From Paenibacillus plantiphilus (GTDB taxonomy: Bacteria > Bacillota > Bacilli > Paenibacillales > Paenibacillaceae), in assembly GCF_927798095.1 (NCBI RefSeq), contig NZ_CAKMMF010000027.1:27874-91873 (forward strand): a stretch of DNA of 64,000 bases. The letters run 5' to 3'. Below the pieces are notes generated by a model. It was given only the letters and a program-made list of their open reading frames with translations. It ran no database searches and was not told the DNA's origin. A program made the translations under genes and the position numbers. Positions 1-8,973 of the stretch are shown one piece after another. How positions within the stretch are numbered: the stretch's first letter is position 1; each line of letters begins with the position of its first letter.

Positions 1-388
1 GAAAAAAGGGGAGGAGAGACAAATACAACAATGGAAGGAAGATGGCCGCGAAGCTGATAAGCTCCAGCCAGTCCCACCACCCGTCTACGCCGATAAGCCG
101 GAACAGTAAATAAATGCTCGCTAACGAGCCCATGACCATGGTTCCGCCATACAACGAACCCACAATCACAATGGCCAGTTGATAATCAAGACGAATTCCA
201 TCGATGTCCATAGCTGTCCAGATGCTGATTAGCAATGTGATGCATGCTGTTACTGAAAGCATGAACGGGATGTTGCGATGCCTTCCAGTGCTTCGTTCAA
301 ACCATATTTGGAAGGTGAATACCGGCAATAAAGTGATTAAAAATTGCAATAACGCTTGCTTCCACGCTAAGATTTCATCTCCCCCCAT
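1..388 (-). CDS. Membrane sensor protein, N-terminal part (5TM-LYT-like), runs off window
   Basis: An open frame on the minus strand starts at ATG 388 (MGGDEILAWKQ...) and stays open through base 1, so only about 129 residues are present. The visible part is almost entirely hydrophobic, with four or more predicted membrane segments. It includes a stretch of the form LDYQLAIVIVGSLYGG followed by a Gly/Ser-rich helix and FRLIG, which resembles the five-transmembrane input domain of LytS/YhcK-type receptors. Such domains normally feed a histidine kinase, GGDEF or similar output module, which would lie outside the window. The ribosome site is weak (GGAAA). The membrane topology is clear; the family assignment is an inference from pattern. 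Confidence 0.6.
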   Translation of the reverse strand, partial: MGGDEILAWKQALLQFLITLLPVFTFQIWFERSTGRHRNIPFMLSVTACITLLISIWTAMDIDGIRLDYQLAIVIVGSLYGGTMVMGSLASIYLLFRLIGVDGWWDWLELISFAAIFLPLLYLSLLPFF

Positions 389-631
389 TCGTAAAGGTGA
401 TTTCCTATTATTAATCCGATTAAAACATAGCCGTAAAAATTTTACAATAAAAGAATCTCAACCGGATAAGCCTCTTCCTCATATCCCCCGTGCTCACTGC
501 ATTCTAATCATGAACCGTCCGCTTGCAAATGGGAATTCATTGCATTATTGCCGCGTTGGCATGAGCGTGATGTTATTTTGCTGAACAGAATGCTATGATT
601 TGTATAACCTTAAGGTAAAGGAAGATGAAAG

Positions 632-1903
632 TTGCAGTATGATGTTATTGTAATAGGCGCTGGCTCATCAGGCTTGATGGCGAGCATTTCGGCAAGTGAG
701 CAAGGAGCTAGAGTGCTTCTTTTGGACAAAGGTGATAAGCTAGGGCGTAAACTTGGCATCTCTGGTGGTGGACGTTGTAATGTAACCAATGCCAAGGAGC
801 TTGATGAGCTGATAAAGTTCATTCCTGGTAACGGGCGTTTCCTGTACAGCGCCCTGGCTGCTTTTAGCAACAATGACATTGTACAATTCTTCGAAAGTAT
901 GGGAATTCGGCTAAAAGAAGAAGACAACGGACGCATGTTCCCTGTCTCCGATAAAGCTAAAACTGTGGTAGATGTACTTATCAACAAAGTTCGTTCCCAA
1001 GGCGTCCAAATTCGAGTTAACTGCCCCGTGAAAGAAGTGCTTTACGACAATAGTCAAACTGTAGGCGTAAAACTTAAAACCGGTGAAGTCATTAAGAGCA
1101 GCACTGTCATTGTCGCCGTTGGCGGAAAGTCTGTCCCTCACACTGGCTCAACTGGTGATGGATATGCTTGGGCTGAGAGAGCAGGGCATTCAATTGTTGA
1201 TCTCTTCCCAACTGAAGTACCGCTTACATCGCAACAATCTTTTATTCGAAGTAAGGAGCTGCAAGGGCTATCCCTTCGGGGTGTAACTCTCTCTGTCTGG
1301 AATGCTAAAGGGAAGCGGGTAGTCGAACATGAAGGTGATATGATCTTCACTCACTTTGGCATTTCCGGTCCGATTGCTCTCCGTTGCAGTCAGTTCGTAG
1401 TGAAGATCATTAAGCAAAACCAAGTTGAATCCGTGATGGTTACGGTGGACTTGCTTCCGAAGAAAAGCGTAGATGACGTTTTCAACGAAACGTATCAACT
1501 AGCAAATAACGAATCCAAGAAGGCAATAAAAAATGTCCTGAAGGGCTACTTGCCTGAGCGAATGCTCCCTCTAATTTTCAAGATCGCAGAGTTAAAAGAA
1601 GAAACTACTTTTGACAACATTCCGAGACAAGCGTGGATGGAGATGGCAAAGACTGTAAAAGCATTCCCGATTGAAGTGAATGGGACTCTCTCCATTGAAG
1701 AAGCGTTCGTTACTGGCGGCGGCGTGAATCTTAAAGAAATCGACCCAAAAACAATGCAGTCAAAGCTCATGAACGGATTGTACTTTTGTGGAGAAATCCT
1801 TGATATTCATGGATATACGGGCGGGTACAACATTACTGCTGCTTTTACAACAGGGTACTCTGCGGGTAGAAGCGCCGCAGAACAAACGATGACCCCAGGC
1901 TAA
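632..1903 (+). CDS. FAD-dependent oxidoreductase, HI0933/BaiN (YhiN) family
   Basis: The 423-residue protein opens with a dinucleotide-binding fold (DVIVIGAGSSGLMASISA, residues 4-21) and then has GRKLGISGGGRCNVTN, the hallmark of the HI0933/BaiN/RdsA flavoprotein family. A second GG motif (VGGKSVPHTGSTGDGY) and the C-terminal FAD-contact region (FCGEILDIHGYTGGYN) are both intact, and the length is normal. The start is TTG at 632. The ATG at 625 runs into a stop after five codons, and AAAGGAAG lies 7 bases before the TTG. Family members reduce small molecules or act in tRNA/ribosome-related metabolism, but the substrate here cannot be inferred. A terminator overlaps the stop codon, so the gene is probably monocistronic. 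Confidence 0.9.
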   Translation: MQYDVIVIGAGSSGLMASISASEQGARVLLLDKGDKLGRKLGISGGGRCNVTNAKELDELIKFIPGNGRFLYSALAAFSNNDIVQFFESMGIRLKEEDNGRMFPVSDKAKTVVDVLINKVRSQGVQIRVNCPVKEVLYDNSQTVGVKLKTGEVIKSSTVIVAVGGKSVPHTGSTGDGYAWAERAGHSIVDLFPTEVPLTSQQSFIRSKELQGLSLRGVTLSVWNAKGKRVVEHEGDMIFTHFGISGPIALRCSQFVVKIIKQNQVESVMVTVDLLPKKSVDDVFNETYQLANNESKKAIKNVLKGYLPERMLPLIFKIAELKEETTFDNIPRQAWMEMAKTVKAFPIEVNGTLSIEEAFVTGGGVNLKEIDPKTMQSKLMNGLYFCGEILDIHGYTGGYNITAAFTTGYSAGRSAAEQTMTPG

Positions 1904-1923
1904 CAAGCTTGGGGTCATCGTTT
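1884..1923 (+). terminator. Intrinsic terminator of the flavoprotein gene
   Basis: A 17-bp stem (1884-1900 with 1907-1923, one G-T wobble) has a 6-nt loop that contains the stop codon of the upstream gene. The 3' side ends in TTT and is followed by a T-rich stretch. Confidence 0.7.
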
Positions 1924-1979
1924 AGCTTTCCTGCATCCAGCCTGCAAGCGGGCATATGAATGTGTATTCGATTACTCAC

Positions 1980-2603
1980 TTAATCCTTGAATGCTACTCG
2001 CTGCACCTCGTCATAGGCAAAATACAAATAGCCCTTATTCTTATACCACCATCTATACCGCTTGTCGCCTTCGATATCCGATTCCGTTTCCAAAATAGCA
2101 TCTGGTTCGCCAAGTGCTGTCCGAACCTCACTTTCAGTCATTCCCACCATGTTTGGGACTTCATACGGCCTACCGTTTATCGTCATCTTCATATGCTCTA
2201 GGAAAAACGTCTCTTCTCCAGAAAGTACATAGGAGTTCTCATTCCTAATAAAGCTTATTCTATCAATCGTACATATGTCTTCCTTACCACAATCAAATTG
2301 TCTGCCAACCTCCAAAACGGTTCTGAATGCACTGATCAACGTATCATACTTTTTCTCATCGATAAGTTCTTCATACGACTCCTTGACATTCGCTTGAATT
2401 TCATATTTATAGAACTTATAGCCAGTAGGTGTCGTTTTAATTTTAATCTGTTCAAATTTCACCCCATCCTCGAAGTAACGTGCCACCTTAGAGCCTTTAA
2501 GGGCTTTTGAGTAGTTATCCAATCCCGACTCATCTACACCACTACATGCTATTAATAATTGCATGGATAGAAAAAGAAACATACCCAAATAAACTTTTCT
2601 CAA
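1980..2603 (-). CDS. Hypothetical lipoprotein with BamE/SmpA-like C-terminal motif
   Basis: The signal peptide ends in a lipobox (LLIAC-S), so the protein should be lipid-anchored outside the membrane. I place the start at TTG 2603 because GTAGGGGATG lies just upstream and this gives a normal short n-region; the open frame extends to 2648. The mature part has no recognised catalytic motif. Near the C terminus, NMVGMTESEVRTALGEPD followed by a Trp/Tyr-rich strand resembles the small SmpA/OmlA fold found in many envelope lipoproteins. It is convergent with the flavoprotein gene and has no obvious operon partner. The function is unknown. Confidence 0.7.
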   Translation of the reverse strand: MRKVYLGMFLFLSMQLLIACSGVDESGLDNYSKALKGSKVARYFEDGVKFEQIKIKTTPTGYKFYKYEIQANVKESYEELIDEKKYDTLISAFRTVLEVGRQFDCGKEDICTIDRISFIRNENSYVLSGEETFFLEHMKMTINGRPYEVPNMVGMTESEVRTALGEPDAILETESDIEGDKRYRWWYKNKGYLYFAYDEVQRVAFKD

Positions 2604-2910
2604 ACCGCATCCCCTACTCCCATTGTGTAATAGGATAAATATTATCACAATACAGTGTAAATATAAACCATTTTAAGGAATACTTATTATATCATTATTG
2701 AACGAAGAGAGGAATGATGGCACTTGATGGCACTGCCTCGCATGGCCTGATACGAGTGTGGTTGACAGCCGACACGCATCGCCCCATCGCGCGCTGGGAG
2801 CGGCGCGGCGCAGACGATTCAAAGGCGATTCCCTTAATTTGGTGCTAAGGGAATCGCCTTTGAACAGGGTTGCAATATCCGTCCCTGACTGCCAGATTGC
2901 CACGTTCTAC
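2604..2910. other. Intergenic region with GC-rich island and palindrome
   Basis: No convincing gene is present; the short open frames here cross a palindrome on both strands and look accidental. The segment around 2755-2815 is visibly more GC-rich than its surroundings (repeated GCG/CGC), and the hexamer-type repeat TGATGGCACT occurs twice near 2715-2731. Confidence 0.5.
2818..2864. repeat. Perfect 19-bp inverted repeat, 9-nt loop
   Basis: TTCAAAGGCGATTCCCTTA (2818-2836) is repeated exactly in inverse at 2846-2864. It lies downstream of the minus-strand gene's start side, between two minus-strand genes. It could be a strong terminator for the 2911-3315 gene, although no long T tract follows, or the remnant of a small palindromic mobile element. 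Confidence 0.8.
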
Positions 2911-3315
2911 TCAAGTATGTACATCGCCGGAGAAGTAACTATACGTTCCATTATCCGGCAAGAAATCCTCCTGCCCCGGAGCATCGTCATTATGGTTGTG
3001 CAGAGTGTTCTCTTCCTGCGCAATCCAGTCCTCGTTCACAATATGGGCCGGAATTGGAATGGCATCCAAACCATAGGCTTCATCCACCATCATAGCATCA
3101 CCCGCCTCGTGAATTGCGGATTGACCGATAAGCGAGCCGCCATATGCCTGCACAATTTCGAGAGCAGAGGTCAGATCGCCGTTCTGCAGATGCACATGCA
3201 CCTTCTGGACTTCATTGTTTATCGCCTCATAGCCTAGTTCTTGCAGCGTTTCCGCTGCGCTCGAAGCGGAAGCGGTATCGGCAAATTGAAAGAGCAGCGC
3301 AGTATCCTTTGACAT
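2911..3315 (-). CDS. Conserved hypothetical acidic protein
   Basis: The protein has 134 residues. The first ~75 form an alternating alpha/beta pattern (ALLFQFADTASASSAAETLQELG, then VHVHLQNGDLTSALEIVQAYGG) resembling a ferredoxin-like fold. The second half is acidic and low in complexity, rich in Asn, His and Asp. The start is set at ATG 3315 because AAAGGATGG precedes it; the frame extends 12 codons further without a ribosome site. There is no signal peptide or membrane segment. It lies downstream of the EcsAB genes on the same strand with an 80-bp gap, so co-transcription is possible. I do not recognise the family. Confidence 0.6.
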   Translation of the reverse strand: MSKDTALLFQFADTASASSAAETLQELGYEAINNEVQKVHVHLQNGDLTSALEIVQAYGGSLIGQSAIHEAGDAMMVDEAYGLDAIPIPAHIVNEDWIAQEENTLHNHNDDAPGQEDFLPDNGTYSYFSGDVHT

Positions 3316-3395
3316 GGGAGAGGACCATCCTTTCGGTTTTTCATTTTCCACCGAGTATTACAGATAGATTGCCCTTCCAGAATCAAACACATGCA

Positions 3396-4676
3396 CTATT
3401 GGCTCTTCTTCTTGTTGAACAGAATGATGGGATACAACAATCTGTTAAGCCCCCACCAGGCAACAGCCGCAGGCAGTGCGAGCAGCAAGCCTGGCGCACC
3501 CCATAGCTGAAAGCCTGCTGTTAGTCCCAACAAGCAGACAATCGGCGCAACGAGCCATAAACGAGTTATTTCTGCTGAGCGAGGCAGCTCTGAATCCTTC
3601 CACTGAAATTGGGATACGAAATCCTCCTCAACAACACTGCGCCAATGCATTTGCACCCAAACGAACAATGGAATAGGGAGCAGGCACAGCAGAATAAGCT
3701 TCAATATTGCTGGCGATATTACGATACTCATGAGGCAAACCCCTGCAAAGCCGAGGTACAGTCTCAGCAATCCCAGCCGTCTCATCATTACCTTCAAACT
3801 CATCTCGGCAAGAAGCGTCCCGCCATCGAATCGTTTGAACAGCCGCTTCGAGGCCCGCAGTACAATAGGTCGATTCAATTTCATGCTGGGCTTGCGTTCG
3901 ATCACATTCATGAGCAGGAACTGAGTAACTGCAAGCCTTGCTGCATGCTCCTGCTGCACATCGACTTCAAATCCTCCCTTAACGCGGAGCTTCATCCGTG
4001 TCAAAACGACTGCTGCAGCCGTGCCCAGACAGATCGGGAGCAGTAGCCAGCCATATTTTTCTCCAATGAGATATGTCGAACTAAAGTATGTAACAGCCAG
4101 CACGAATGTTGAGCCTAGCTTCCACATCCCGTTGCGCCAGCCACGATATCTTCCATCAATGAGATTGCGCCATATTGCACCGATCAGCGCCCATATGATT
4201 GTGAATAAGCAAAGTATGCTTGCTTCTCCGATGCCAAGACCATGAATCCCTATTAATGATGGAGCGCCCAGCGCGTACAGAGCAGCACATAGAGGAACCA
4301 GCCCCCCTGCTGTATAGAACACACTGTAAATGATGATCCTTCTGCTCCACGATTGCTGCTGCTGCAGGAAGAGCACATCCGCTTCTTCGACGAAGGTTCT
4401 CATCCGCCCAGCTACAACCGCAATGAATGGCAGCAGCTCGAAAATCCATTGAGGCAGCTTAACCAGCCACTCCGGCTGCTTTGTCCACAGCTCCAAATAC
4501 AACCCGCCTCCAATAATCAAGGGCGGCAAAATGATATAGATCCATACCGTCCAGTCGAGCGCCACCCGCCATACCCGCCATTGCTCTCTCCAATATCTCA
4601 ACACCCGGCGGCGATACAGCTTCTCCACTGTCCATGCCGCTTCCATTCCGACTCCCTCTGAATTGCGCGCAGCCAT
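3396..4676 (-). CDS. ecsB: ABC transporter permease, EcsB family
   Basis: The 426-residue protein has multiple hydrophobic segments (roughly residues 40-65, 75-95, 120-145, 155-180, 190-240, 320-365 and 375-420). It also has the basic N-terminal YRRRVLRYWREQWRVWR and the central ERKPSMKLNRPIVLRAS region typical of EcsB. EcsB pairs with the ATPase EcsA in an exporter that affects protein secretion and intramembrane proteolysis in Bacillus. The start at ATG 4676 is preceded by AAAGGGGG with good spacing, 14 bases after the ecsA stop, indicating one transcript. EcsC is not present nearby. Confidence 0.85.
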   Translation of the reverse strand: MAARNSEGVGMEAAWTVEKLYRRRVLRYWREQWRVWRVALDWTVWIYIILPPLIIGGGLYLELWTKQPEWLVKLPQWIFELLPFIAVVAGRMRTFVEEADVLFLQQQQSWSRRIIIYSVFYTAGGLVPLCAALYALGAPSLIGIHGLGIGEASILCLFTIIWALIGAIWRNLIDGRYRGWRNGMWKLGSTFVLAVTYFSSTYLIGEKYGWLLLPICLGTAAAVVLTRMKLRVKGGFEVDVQQEHAARLAVTQFLLMNVIERKPSMKLNRPIVLRASKRLFKRFDGGTLLAEMSLKVMMRRLGLLRLYLGFAGVCLMSIVISPAILKLILLCLLPIPLFVWVQMHWRSVVEEDFVSQFQWKDSELPRSAEITRLWLVAPIVCLLGLTAGFQLWGAPGLLLALPAAVAWWGLNRLLYPIILFNKKKSQ

Positions 4677-4690
4677 CGTCGCATCCCCCT

Positions 4691-5392
4691 TTATGTCAAC
4701 GCATAGAAACAATCGAATAAAGGCGCATCAGCAGCACAGCCTGCCTGACCTCTGACCTCATCAAGCGTTCCTTGCGCGACAATGGATCCGGCATCAATGA
4801 GAATCAATCGGCTACTGATGCGTTCGGCAGTATCCAGCACATGAGTAGACATAAGGATACCTGCCCCGCGCTCCCTCTCCAATTCCAGCAATTGAAGGAA
4901 ATCGCGTGTTGCCCGTGGATCAAGTCCGACAAAAGGCTCGTCCACAACATAAATATCCGGCTGCAGTATAAATCCGATAATGAGCATCATTTTCTGCTGC
5001 ATGCCCTTGGAGAAGCCAGCCGGTAGACGATGCCTGTCATCCGATAATCGGAACTGCAACAGCAGCTTCTCCGCCCGCTCCGCGAATGTTCGCTCATCCA
5101 GACCATAGGCAGCGGCCGCCAGCTGCAGATGCTCCCACAATGTCAAATATTCATACAGTACCGGCTGCTCCGGCACATAAGCATACCTGCCATTCTCGCC
5201 GCCCAATGTTATTGAGCCGTCAACATATTTGAGCAGGCCAAGAACAGATTTAACCGTTGTACTTTTGCCTGCCCCATTGGGCCCGATCAAACCGACAAGC
5301 TCACCGGCTCCAATGGTGAACGAAACATCCCTGATAACTGGGCTATGCTCCGCATATCCCGCCTTCTTTATATCAACAGTCAACACATTCAT
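4691..5392 (-). CDS. ecsA: ABC transporter ATP-binding protein, EcsA family
   Basis: This 233-residue ABC ATPase has Walker A GPNGAGKST (residues 37-45), the EcsA-type signature FSKGMQQKM (127-135) in place of LSGGQ, Walker B IYVVDEP (147-153), the D-loop GLDPR and the H-loop histidine at about 184. The frame is open to 5500, but alignment to the family and the start of the NBD favour ATG 5392; GGGAG lies about 12 bases upstream, a long spacing. It is the first gene of the ecsAB pair. ATP hydrolysis drives the EcsB membrane partner encoded immediately downstream. Confidence 0.88.
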   Translation of the reverse strand: MNVLTVDIKKAGYAEHSPVIRDVSFTIGAGELVGLIGPNGAGKSTTVKSVLGLLKYVDGSITLGGENGRYAYVPEQPVLYEYLTLWEHLQLAAAAYGLDERTFAERAEKLLLQFRLSDDRHRLPAGFSKGMQQKMMLIIGFILQPDIYVVDEPFVGLDPRATRDFLQLLELERERGAGILMSTHVLDTAERISSRLILIDAGSIVAQGTLDEVRGQAGCAADAPLFDCFYALT

Positions 5393-5560
5393 CGTTATCG
5401 CACAACTCCCGTCAATTGAACTGTATATTGTCTGATGTCTACGATGTATACGACTCTTATTGGTTGAAAGTTCCATTGCTTCCGGAAAGCGCTTCTTCAA
5501 AAATCAGTTCTGCCCCTGCACAATTAACGGCGCGAAACTTCAAAAATACGCACAGCTGCT

Positions 5561-5755
5561 GCTGTAAAACGGAAAAATCCGCTTACAGCTCTTCCAACTA
5601 AATTCATCTTCGCTGTAAGACGGATTTACCTCGTTAAAGCTCGTGATTAGCCTGGCAAGAACCACTCAACTCCGCTTTAAAGCGCAAAAACCCCCTTACA
5701 GCTCTTCAAACTAGATTCATCTTCGCCGTAAGACGGAAAACCAAGCTTACAGATG
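5561..5755. repeat. Two units of a ~113-bp structured intergenic repeat
   Basis: Two diverged units (starting near 5561 and 5673) share TGTAAA.CG, CTTACAGCTCTTC.AACTA, ATTCATCTTCG and TGTAAGACGG in the same order and spacing. The same elements occur in two better-conserved units at 42571-42775. Each unit holds complementary blocks (GTAAARCG with CGCTTAC), so it can fold. Confidence 0.75.
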
Positions 5756-5788
5756 GCCTAAGCGCCTTAGAATCCTGTACAAAATACA

Positions 5789-5837
5789 AGGCTGTCCTAG
5801 ATAATGCATAATAAAACTGCATTATCTGGGACAGCCT
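5789..5837 (-). terminator. Terminator of the xylAB operon
   Basis: A 20-bp stem (5789-5808 with 5818-5837, one wobble) and a 9-nt loop lie 57 bases after the xylB stop. Transcription from the right is followed by a T-rich run (CTTGTATTTTG). Confidence 0.75.
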
Positions 5838-5893
5838 CGTGGTCATTTTTCCTGGATGATGTTTTTTCTTGGTCATGCAGTGTTTCCTCTTGC

Positions 5894-7390
5894 TTAACCT
5901 CTATAAGCTTGAAGCGATTCATTCAGCTCGCGGGTCTGCTCATATACCTGCTGGTAAATGCGGAACAGCCCAGCATAAGCAGCCACCGCCTCTGGCTGAG
6001 GCTTGTAAAGTGAAGCGCGTTTGACGAAGGCATTGGCGCAATCCTCCAAGCTCTCGAACCAGCCGCAGCCTAGCGCAGCAAGCATTGCCGCACCAAGCCC
6101 AGGTCCTTGTTCATGCTCAAGCGCTACGATTTCCGCATTGAAAACATCGGCCTGCATTTGCAGCCAGACCGGGTTCTGCGCACCACCGCCAATAGAGACA
6201 ATCGTGCCGATCCGCTTGCCGGACCTGCGGAAAATATCCAGGGATTCATTCAATGAGAAGGTGATGCCTTCCATAACCGCTCTGGCAAAATGAACCCGCT
6301 CATGCGATCCATCAATGCCGACAAAGCTGCCACGAATGACAGCATCCGCATGCGGTGTCCGCTCACCTACCAGATAAGGTGTGAAGAGAAGGCCGTTGGA
6401 GCCCGGTGCAACTGATTCAACTCCGGCAAGCAACTCCTGGAAAGATGCCTCCTTAGCGAAGGTTTCCTTGAACCAGCTAAGACTGTAGCCAGCGGCGAGT
6501 GTTACGCCCATGGCATAATATGCTTCCTCCTTGCCGTGGTTGAAGAAATGCACTTTGCCCGCATAGTCGCTGTCGCTGTCCTGCTCGCAGGTTAATATTA
6601 CGCCAGATGTGCCAATGCTGCACATCGTAAGTCCCTCTTGCAGAATGCCGGCGCCGATTGCGCCGCAAGCATTGTCAGCGCCTCCCGCGAACACCCTTGT
6701 TGCTGGTGACAAGCCCGTACGTTCAGCCTGCTCAGGCAGCAGCGTGCCGACGTAATCATGCGAAGCAACAAGCGGCGGACAAATAGCGGCAGACAGCTCC
6801 ATTGCAGCCAGTATGTCCGCGCTCCAAGTCTTGCTCGCCACGTCAAGCAGCAGCGTGCCTGCCGCATCTGAAAAATCCATATGCAGCGCTCCCGTTAATC
6901 GGTAGCGGACATAATCCTTCGGCAGCAGGAACAGCGATGCTTGCGCGAATACGGAAGGTTCATGCTTGCGCACCCATAGAAGCTTAGGGAGGGTGAAACC
7001 CTCCAGAGCTGGATTCCGAGTAATCGCCAGCAGCTTATCTCCAAGCCTCTGCTCTATCTCGCGGCATTCCGCTGTCGTCCTTGTATCATTCCACAAGATT
7101 GCGTTCCGCACCGGATTGCCTGCTTCATCCAGCAGCACCAGTCCATGCATCTGCCCGGAGAAGCTGATTCCTTCGATAGAATCAGCTGATATATTCGCTG
7201 TCTCCACAAGCTCGCGCAGCGCCTCAAGCGTTCCTGCAACCCAATCGTCAGGCTGCTGCTCGCTCCAGCCGGAATGCTCGTGAAAGATCGGATAGCTGCG
7301 CGACACTTCAGCTAATACATCCCCGCTCCAGTCAGCAAGCAGCGCCTTGACCGCGCTCGTGCCTAAGTCAATTCCAATTACGCAGGACAA
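5894..7390 (-). CDS. xylB: Xylulokinase
   Basis: This FGGY-family sugar kinase of 498 residues phosphorylates D-xylulose to xylulose-5-phosphate with ATP, the second step of xylose catabolism. The N-terminal phosphate loop VIGIDLGTSAVKALL, FSGQMHGLVLLD (substrate contact, about residue 78-90), NDTRT, and the C-terminal ATP site SIGGGAQNPVWLQMQADV with GPGLGAAMLA are all present. The start is TTG 7390, preceded by GGAGGG at 6 bases; the frame is open to 7585 but that part lies inside xylA. It follows xylA by 13 bases, so the two form an operon controlled by XylR. The length is normal for the family. Confidence 0.95.
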   Translation of the reverse strand: MSCVIGIDLGTSAVKALLADWSGDVLAEVSRSYPIFHEHSGWSEQQPDDWVAGTLEALRELVETANISADSIEGISFSGQMHGLVLLDEAGNPVRNAILWNDTRTTAECREIEQRLGDKLLAITRNPALEGFTLPKLLWVRKHEPSVFAQASLFLLPKDYVRYRLTGALHMDFSDAAGTLLLDVASKTWSADILAAMELSAAICPPLVASHDYVGTLLPEQAERTGLSPATRVFAGGADNACGAIGAGILQEGLTMCSIGTSGVILTCEQDSDSDYAGKVHFFNHGKEEAYYAMGVTLAAGYSLSWFKETFAKEASFQELLAGVESVAPGSNGLLFTPYLVGERTPHADAVIRGSFVGIDGSHERVHFARAVMEGITFSLNESLDIFRRSGKRIGTIVSIGGGAQNPVWLQMQADVFNAEIVALEHEQGPGLGAAMLAALGCGWFESLEDCANAFVKRASLYKPQPEAVAAYAGLFRIYQQVYEQTRELNESLQAYRG

Positions 7391-7403
7391 GTCAGACCCT
7401 CCT

Positions 7404-8717
7404 CTACACGCTGAAAATGACTTCATTAAGGATGAGCTTGATGCGCTCTTGACGCCCGGATTCATTCCTGATGGGAAGATTCTGCAGCGCATATTGCTCC
7501 AGCGTATGCAGCGTCGCTTTGCCAGCAGCGATATCAGCTCCAATACCTTCATTGAAGCTGCGGTAACGGCGCTCCACAACTCCATCGAGCACTCTATCCT
7601 CGATCAGCTTCGCTGCTGCCTTCAAGCCCCATGCATAGCTGTCGATACCCGCGATGTGAGCGAGGAACAGATCCTCATCTTCGAATGAGCCCCGGCGAAC
7701 TTTGGCATCAAAGTTCACACCACCCTTGCCCAGTCCTCCAGCTTTGAGCACCTCATACATCGTAAGCGTAGTTGCATACAGGTCTGTCGGGAATTCGTCC
7801 GTATCCCAGCCGAGCAGCAGATCACCCTGATTCGCATCCAGGGAGCCCAGCATGCCGTTAATTGCAGCTACACGAATTTCATGCTCGAACGTATGGCCCG
7901 CCAGCGTTGCATGATTCGCTTCAAGGTTAAGCTTGAAGTGATTATGCAAGCCGTATTTCTGCAAGAAAGCTATCGTTGTTGCAGCGTCAAAATCATATTG
8001 ATGCTTCGATGGCTCCTTAGGCTTAGGCTCAATCAGGAACTGGGCATCAAATCCGATTTCCTTGGAGTAAGCAATTGCCATATGGAACAGACGGGCCAGA
8101 TTGTCCAATTCAAAAGCCATATCTGTGTTGAGCAGCGTCTCATAGCCTTCGCGCCCGCCCCAGAATACATAGTTCTCGGCTCCGAGCCGTTTGCCGATCT
8201 CCAAGCTTTTCTTCAGCTGTGCGCCAGCATACGCGTAGACATCCGCATTGCAGGTCGTGCCTGCGCCATGCACGAATCTGGGGTTCGTAAACATATTCGC
8301 CGTATTCCACAGCAGTTTTTTGCCAGATGTCCGCATATGCTGCTCCAACAATTCAACGATAACATCAAGATTCCGGTTTGTTTCCTGCAATGTAGCGCCT
8401 TCTGGAGCTATATCGCGATCATGAAAGCAGTAGTATGGCAGGCCGAGCTTGTCGAGGAATTCGAAATTCGCTTCAACCCGCGCCTTTGCCGTATCCATAG
8501 CATCGGAATGATCCCAAGTCCGGGATGAAGTGCCTTCCCCGAAAGGGTCAGATCCCGAACCCGTGAATGTATGCCAATAGGCAACAGCGAAGCGCATATG
8601 CTCCTCCATTGTTTTGCCCATAATAATCTCTGATGGATTGTAATGCTTGAATGCGAGTGGATTGTCTGACCCTTTGCCTTCATATTGAATGTTGCCGATT
8701 GATTGGAAATAGCTCAT
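7404..8717 (-). CDS. xylA: Xylose isomerase
   Basis: The 437-residue class II xylose isomerase converts D-xylose to D-xylulose. The catalytic [10 protein letters not shown] (His99, Asp102), the [10 protein letters not shown] motif and the metal-binding [10 protein letters not shown] (Glu230, Lys232) are intact, as are the later metal ligands around GHTFEHE and LDANQGD. The start ATG at 8717 is preceded by AGGAGG. It is the first gene of xylAB, divergent from xylR across a 256-bp control region carrying a XylR operator and a cre-like site. Confidence 0.97.
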   Translation of the reverse strand: MSYFQSIGNIQYEGKGSDNPLAFKHYNPSEIIMGKTMEEHMRFAVAYWHTFTGSGSDPFGEGTSSRTWDHSDAMDTAKARVEANFEFLDKLGLPYYCFHDRDIAPEGATLQETNRNLDVIVELLEQHMRTSGKKLLWNTANMFTNPRFVHGAGTTCNADVYAYAGAQLKKSLEIGKRLGAENYVFWGGREGYETLLNTDMAFELDNLARLFHMAIAYSKEIGFDAQFLIEPKPKEPSKHQYDFDAATTIAFLQKYGLHNHFKLNLEANHATLAGHTFEHEIRVAAINGMLGSLDANQGDLLLGWDTDEFPTDLYATTLTMYEVLKAGGLGKGGVNFDAKVRRGSFEDEDLFLAHIAGIDSYAWGLKAAAKLIEDRVLDGVVERRYRSFNEGIGADIAAGKATLHTLEQYALQNLPIRNESGRQERIKLILNEVIFSV

Positions 8718-8761
8718 TTGACAGCAGCCTCCTCTAGTTGTTTGAAGGTGGAACCGAAGTT

Positions 8762-8775
8762 TGTAAACGTTGTCT
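8762..8775. promoter_or_regulatory. CcpA binding site (cre)
   Basis: TGTAAACGTTGTCT matches the cre consensus TGWAANCGNTNWCA at 13 of 14 positions. It lies between the xylA promoter and the xylA start codon, at about +11 to +24 of the proposed transcript, where bound CcpA would block xylose gene expression when glucose is present. Confidence 0.75.
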
Positions 8776-8792
8776 TATCTGTTCATGTCCGT

Positions 8793-8850
8793 AGCATAGC
8801 ATACATCAACTTAGTTTGTCTATTAAACAAAGTAAGTTTTATGATATACT
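8793..8850. promoter_or_regulatory. Divergent xylA/xylR promoters with shared XylR operator
   Basis: The operator is an inverted repeat, CTTAGTTTGT (8810-8819) and ACAAAGTAAG (8827-8836), close to the Bacillus xylO pattern. For xylA (minus strand) TAGACA (8817-8822) and TATGCT (8793-8798) are 18 bases apart. For xylR (plus strand) TTGTCT (8816-8821) and TATGAT (8840-8845) are also 18 apart. One operator therefore overlaps both promoters, so XylR would repress xylAB and itself. Confidence 0.75.
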
Positions 8851-8973
8851 TTATGGAGTATCCGTTGTGCATTAAGTGTGTGTTCGGATGGGCATTTGAG
8901 CGCAGCCATATAGCTGTGCAGCCTTGCAGCTGTTCAACCATTTAATTCATGACTAGAAGGAGCATGCAGCCTT

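Larger units (their letters stand above)
5393..5893. other. Intergenic region between ecsA and xylB
   Basis: There is no gene in these 500 bases. The stretch contains two degenerate copies of a dispersed structured repeat (5561-5755) and the xylB terminator (5789-5837). Promoter elements for ecsA must lie near 5400-5470 but no convincing -35/-10 pair was identified. Confidence 0.6.

Noticed and set aside
2673..2903. 76-codon minus and overlapping plus-strand ORFs
   Set aside because: Both are created by the perfect palindrome and GC-rich patch; there are no ribosome sites or recognisable products.
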